DNA from: an uncultured Gemmatimonadota bacterium | Lineage (GTDB): Bacteria; Gemmatimonadota; Gemmatimonadetes; Gemmatimonadales; GWC2-71-9 | Direction of reading: 5' to 3' | Length of the DNA: 7,761 bases | Assembly (NCBI GenBank): GCA_946480845.1 | Contig: CAMLLJ010000129.1 | Location: 1-7,761, forward strand | Shown: positions 6,547 to 7,761 of the stretch, one piece after another | Numbering within the stretch: the stretch's first letter is position 1 | How the letters are laid out: every line of letters starts with the position of its first letter | The notes under the pieces: generated by a model | Told to the model about the DNA's origin: nothing | Seen by the model: the letters and a program-made list of their open reading frames with translations, nothing else | Databases searched by the model: none | Position numbers and translations under genes: made by a program

Positions 6547-7761
6547 CTACGATCCCAGCGCGGCGCCACCCTGCGGTGCCTGCGCCTCCCGCCGCTCGAT
6601 CTCGGTCACGCCCTTCACCTTCCGCACGGCCTTCAGCACCTTGGCCAGGTGGGTCAGGTTGTCCACCTCGACGAACACGTTGCCGAACACCGTGGCGTCC
6701 TTCGAATGCAGGTCGGCGCCGCGGATGTTGGTGCCGGTCTGGCTGATCGCCTCCATGATGTCGGCATAGAGGCCGCGGCGGTCCTCGCCCGAGAGCACCA
6801 GCCGCACGGCGAAGGACTCGCCGGCCGACTCCTGCCAGTCGATGTCGACCCGCCGCTCGCCGGCGGAGAGGGTGAGCAGGTTGGGGCAGTCGGCGCGGTG
6901 GATGGAGATGCCGCGGCCCTGGGTCACGTAGCCCACGACCTTGTCGCCCGGCACCGGCTGGCAGCACTGCGCGTAGCGCACCATGAGCCCGTCGGCGCCC
7001 TGCACCTTGATGCCGCGGCCGAGGCGGATGCGGTCGATGACCCGGCCGAAGACGGTGGGCTTGGGCTCCGCGAGCTCGTCCGACGGGAGGTCGGGATAGA
7101 GCGCCCGGATCACCTGCCCGATCGCCAGGTCGCCGCGGCCCACCGCCACCTCCAGCTCCTTCCCGCCCGGCAGCGACAGTGCGGTCGCGGCACGCTCGAG
7201 CTGGGCCGGGTCCGGCGTCTCCAGGCGGCGGCGGCGGACCTCGCGCGCCAGGATCTCCCGGCCCAGGCCGAGGCTGATGGTCTCCTCCTCGTGGCGCACC
7301 CACTGCTTGATCTTCTGGCGCGCGCGCCCGGTGTGCACGTGGGCGAGCCAGTCGCGGCTCGGGCGCGCGTTGGGGCCGGTGAGGATCTCGATCGTGTCGC
7401 CGTTCTTGAGCTCGCGGTGCAGCGGCGAGATGCGGCCGTTCACCTTGGCGCCCTGGCACTTGAGGCCGACCTCGGTGTGCACCATGAAGGCGAAGTCGAT
7501 CGCGGTGGCCCCCTTGGGGAGCCGCTTCACGTCGCCCTGCGGCGTGAAGACGAAGATCTCGTCCTGGTAGAGGTTGATCTTCAGGAACTCGAGGAACTCC
7601 TCGGGGCTGTGGGTGTCCTGCTGCAGCTCGAGGAGCTGGCGGAACCAGCCGAGCTGCTGGTCGAGCTCATTGGAGGGATGCTCGTCCTTGTAGACCCAGT
7701 GGGCCGCGATGCCGTACTCCGCGGTGCGGTGCATCTCCTGGGTGCGGATCTGCACCTCGAA
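6547..7761 (-). CDS. rel: RelA/SpoT-family (p)ppGpp synthetase/hydrolase, C-terminal part only
   Basis: This family makes and/or degrades the alarmone (p)ppGpp in the stringent response. The gene enters from the right edge; 404 residues up to TAG at 6549-6547 are present, and the HD hydrolase and most of the synthetase lie outside. The first residues, F-E-V-Q-I-R-T-Q-E-M-H then AEYGIAAHW, are the end of the synthetase domain, so the GTG at 7755 is an internal Val codon and not a start. Order, counting from the edge: synthetase end (1-25), TGS domain (about 67-129, FVFTPQGDVKRLPKGATAIDF), helical region (130-250), Cys-rich conserved-cysteine/zinc-finger domain (RYAQCCQPVPGD, then HRADCPN, about 262-294) and ACT domain (about 318-390). 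These regulatory domains sense ribosome-bound uncharged tRNA in characterised Rel/RelA. All conserved Cys/His are present. Whether it is bifunctional Rel/SpoT or synthetase-only RelA cannot be told from this part. Confidence 0.96.
   Translation of the reverse strand, partial: FEVQIRTQEMHRTAEYGIAAHWVYKDEHPSNELDQQLGWFRQLLELQQDTHSPEEFLEFLKINLYQDEIFVFTPQGDVKRLPKGATAIDFAFMVHTEVGLKCQGAKVNGRISPLHRELKNGDTIEILTGPNARPSRDWLAHVHTGRARQKIKQWVRHEEETISLGLGREILAREVRRRRLETPDPAQLERAATALSLPGGKELEVAVGRGDLAIGQVIRALYPDLPSDELAEPKPTVFGRVIDRIRLGRGIKVQGADGLMVRYAQCCQPVPGDKVVGYVTQGRGISIHRADCPNLLTLSAGERRVDIDWQESAGESFAVRLVLSGEDRRGLYADIMEAISQTGTNIRGADLHSKDATVFGNVFVEVDNLTHLAKVLKAVRKVKGVTEIERREAQAPQGGAALGS

Overview
The window is very GC-rich, with strong G/C preference at third codon positions, and its genes are densely packed and mostly on the minus strand. 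The gene content and protein style fit a Gram-negative-type bacterium and look most like Gemmatimonadota. The pointers are a Gly-zipper exported protein with a short 'GTL..dsivL' N-terminal domain, a LysM protein with a clear signal peptide, and a cotranscribed uvrB-tsaE-tsaB-rimI block. The phylum is an inference from style, not something the sequence proves.

Layout from left to right. Positions 1-1102 (minus) hold most of a secreted LysM protein that runs off the left edge. Positions 1103-1374 are intergenic: an AT-rich stretch, probably carrying the LysM gene's promoter, and a long inverted repeat just downstream of ssb that looks like its terminator. Positions 1375-1851 (minus) are ssb. 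After a 93-bp gap come rimI (1945-2412), tsaB (2372-3022), tsaE (3022-3435) and uvrB (3428-5470). These four are all on the minus strand and overlap by 41, 1 and 8 bp, so transcription runs uvrB, tsaE, tsaB, rimI and possibly on into ssb. Positions 5471-5589 form a divergent promoter region. Positions 5590-6135 (plus) encode a small exported Gly-zipper protein, the only plus-strand gene. It converges on an EVE-domain gene (6132-6545, minus), and the two share one CTAG as opposing stop codons. The EVE gene begins one base after the stop of a RelA/SpoT-family (p)ppGpp enzyme (6547 to beyond the right edge, minus), of which only the C-terminal half is present.

Functionally the main operon joins nucleotide excision repair (UvrB), two parts of the bacterial t6A tRNA-modification machinery (TsaE ATPase and TsaB), a RimI-type N-acetyltransferase and, just downstream, single-strand DNA-binding protein. 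tsaD and tsaC are not in the window. The right-hand pair couples stringent-response signalling (Rel) to a small EVE-fold protein. The two exported proteins have no assigned role beyond probable envelope association.

I found no mobile element, CRISPR array, tRNA or rRNA, and no convincing new multi-gene system. This is mostly a core housekeeping region. The points worth a second look are start-site corrections, unusual gene junctions, a possible leaderless uvrB transcript and two poorly characterised envelope proteins.
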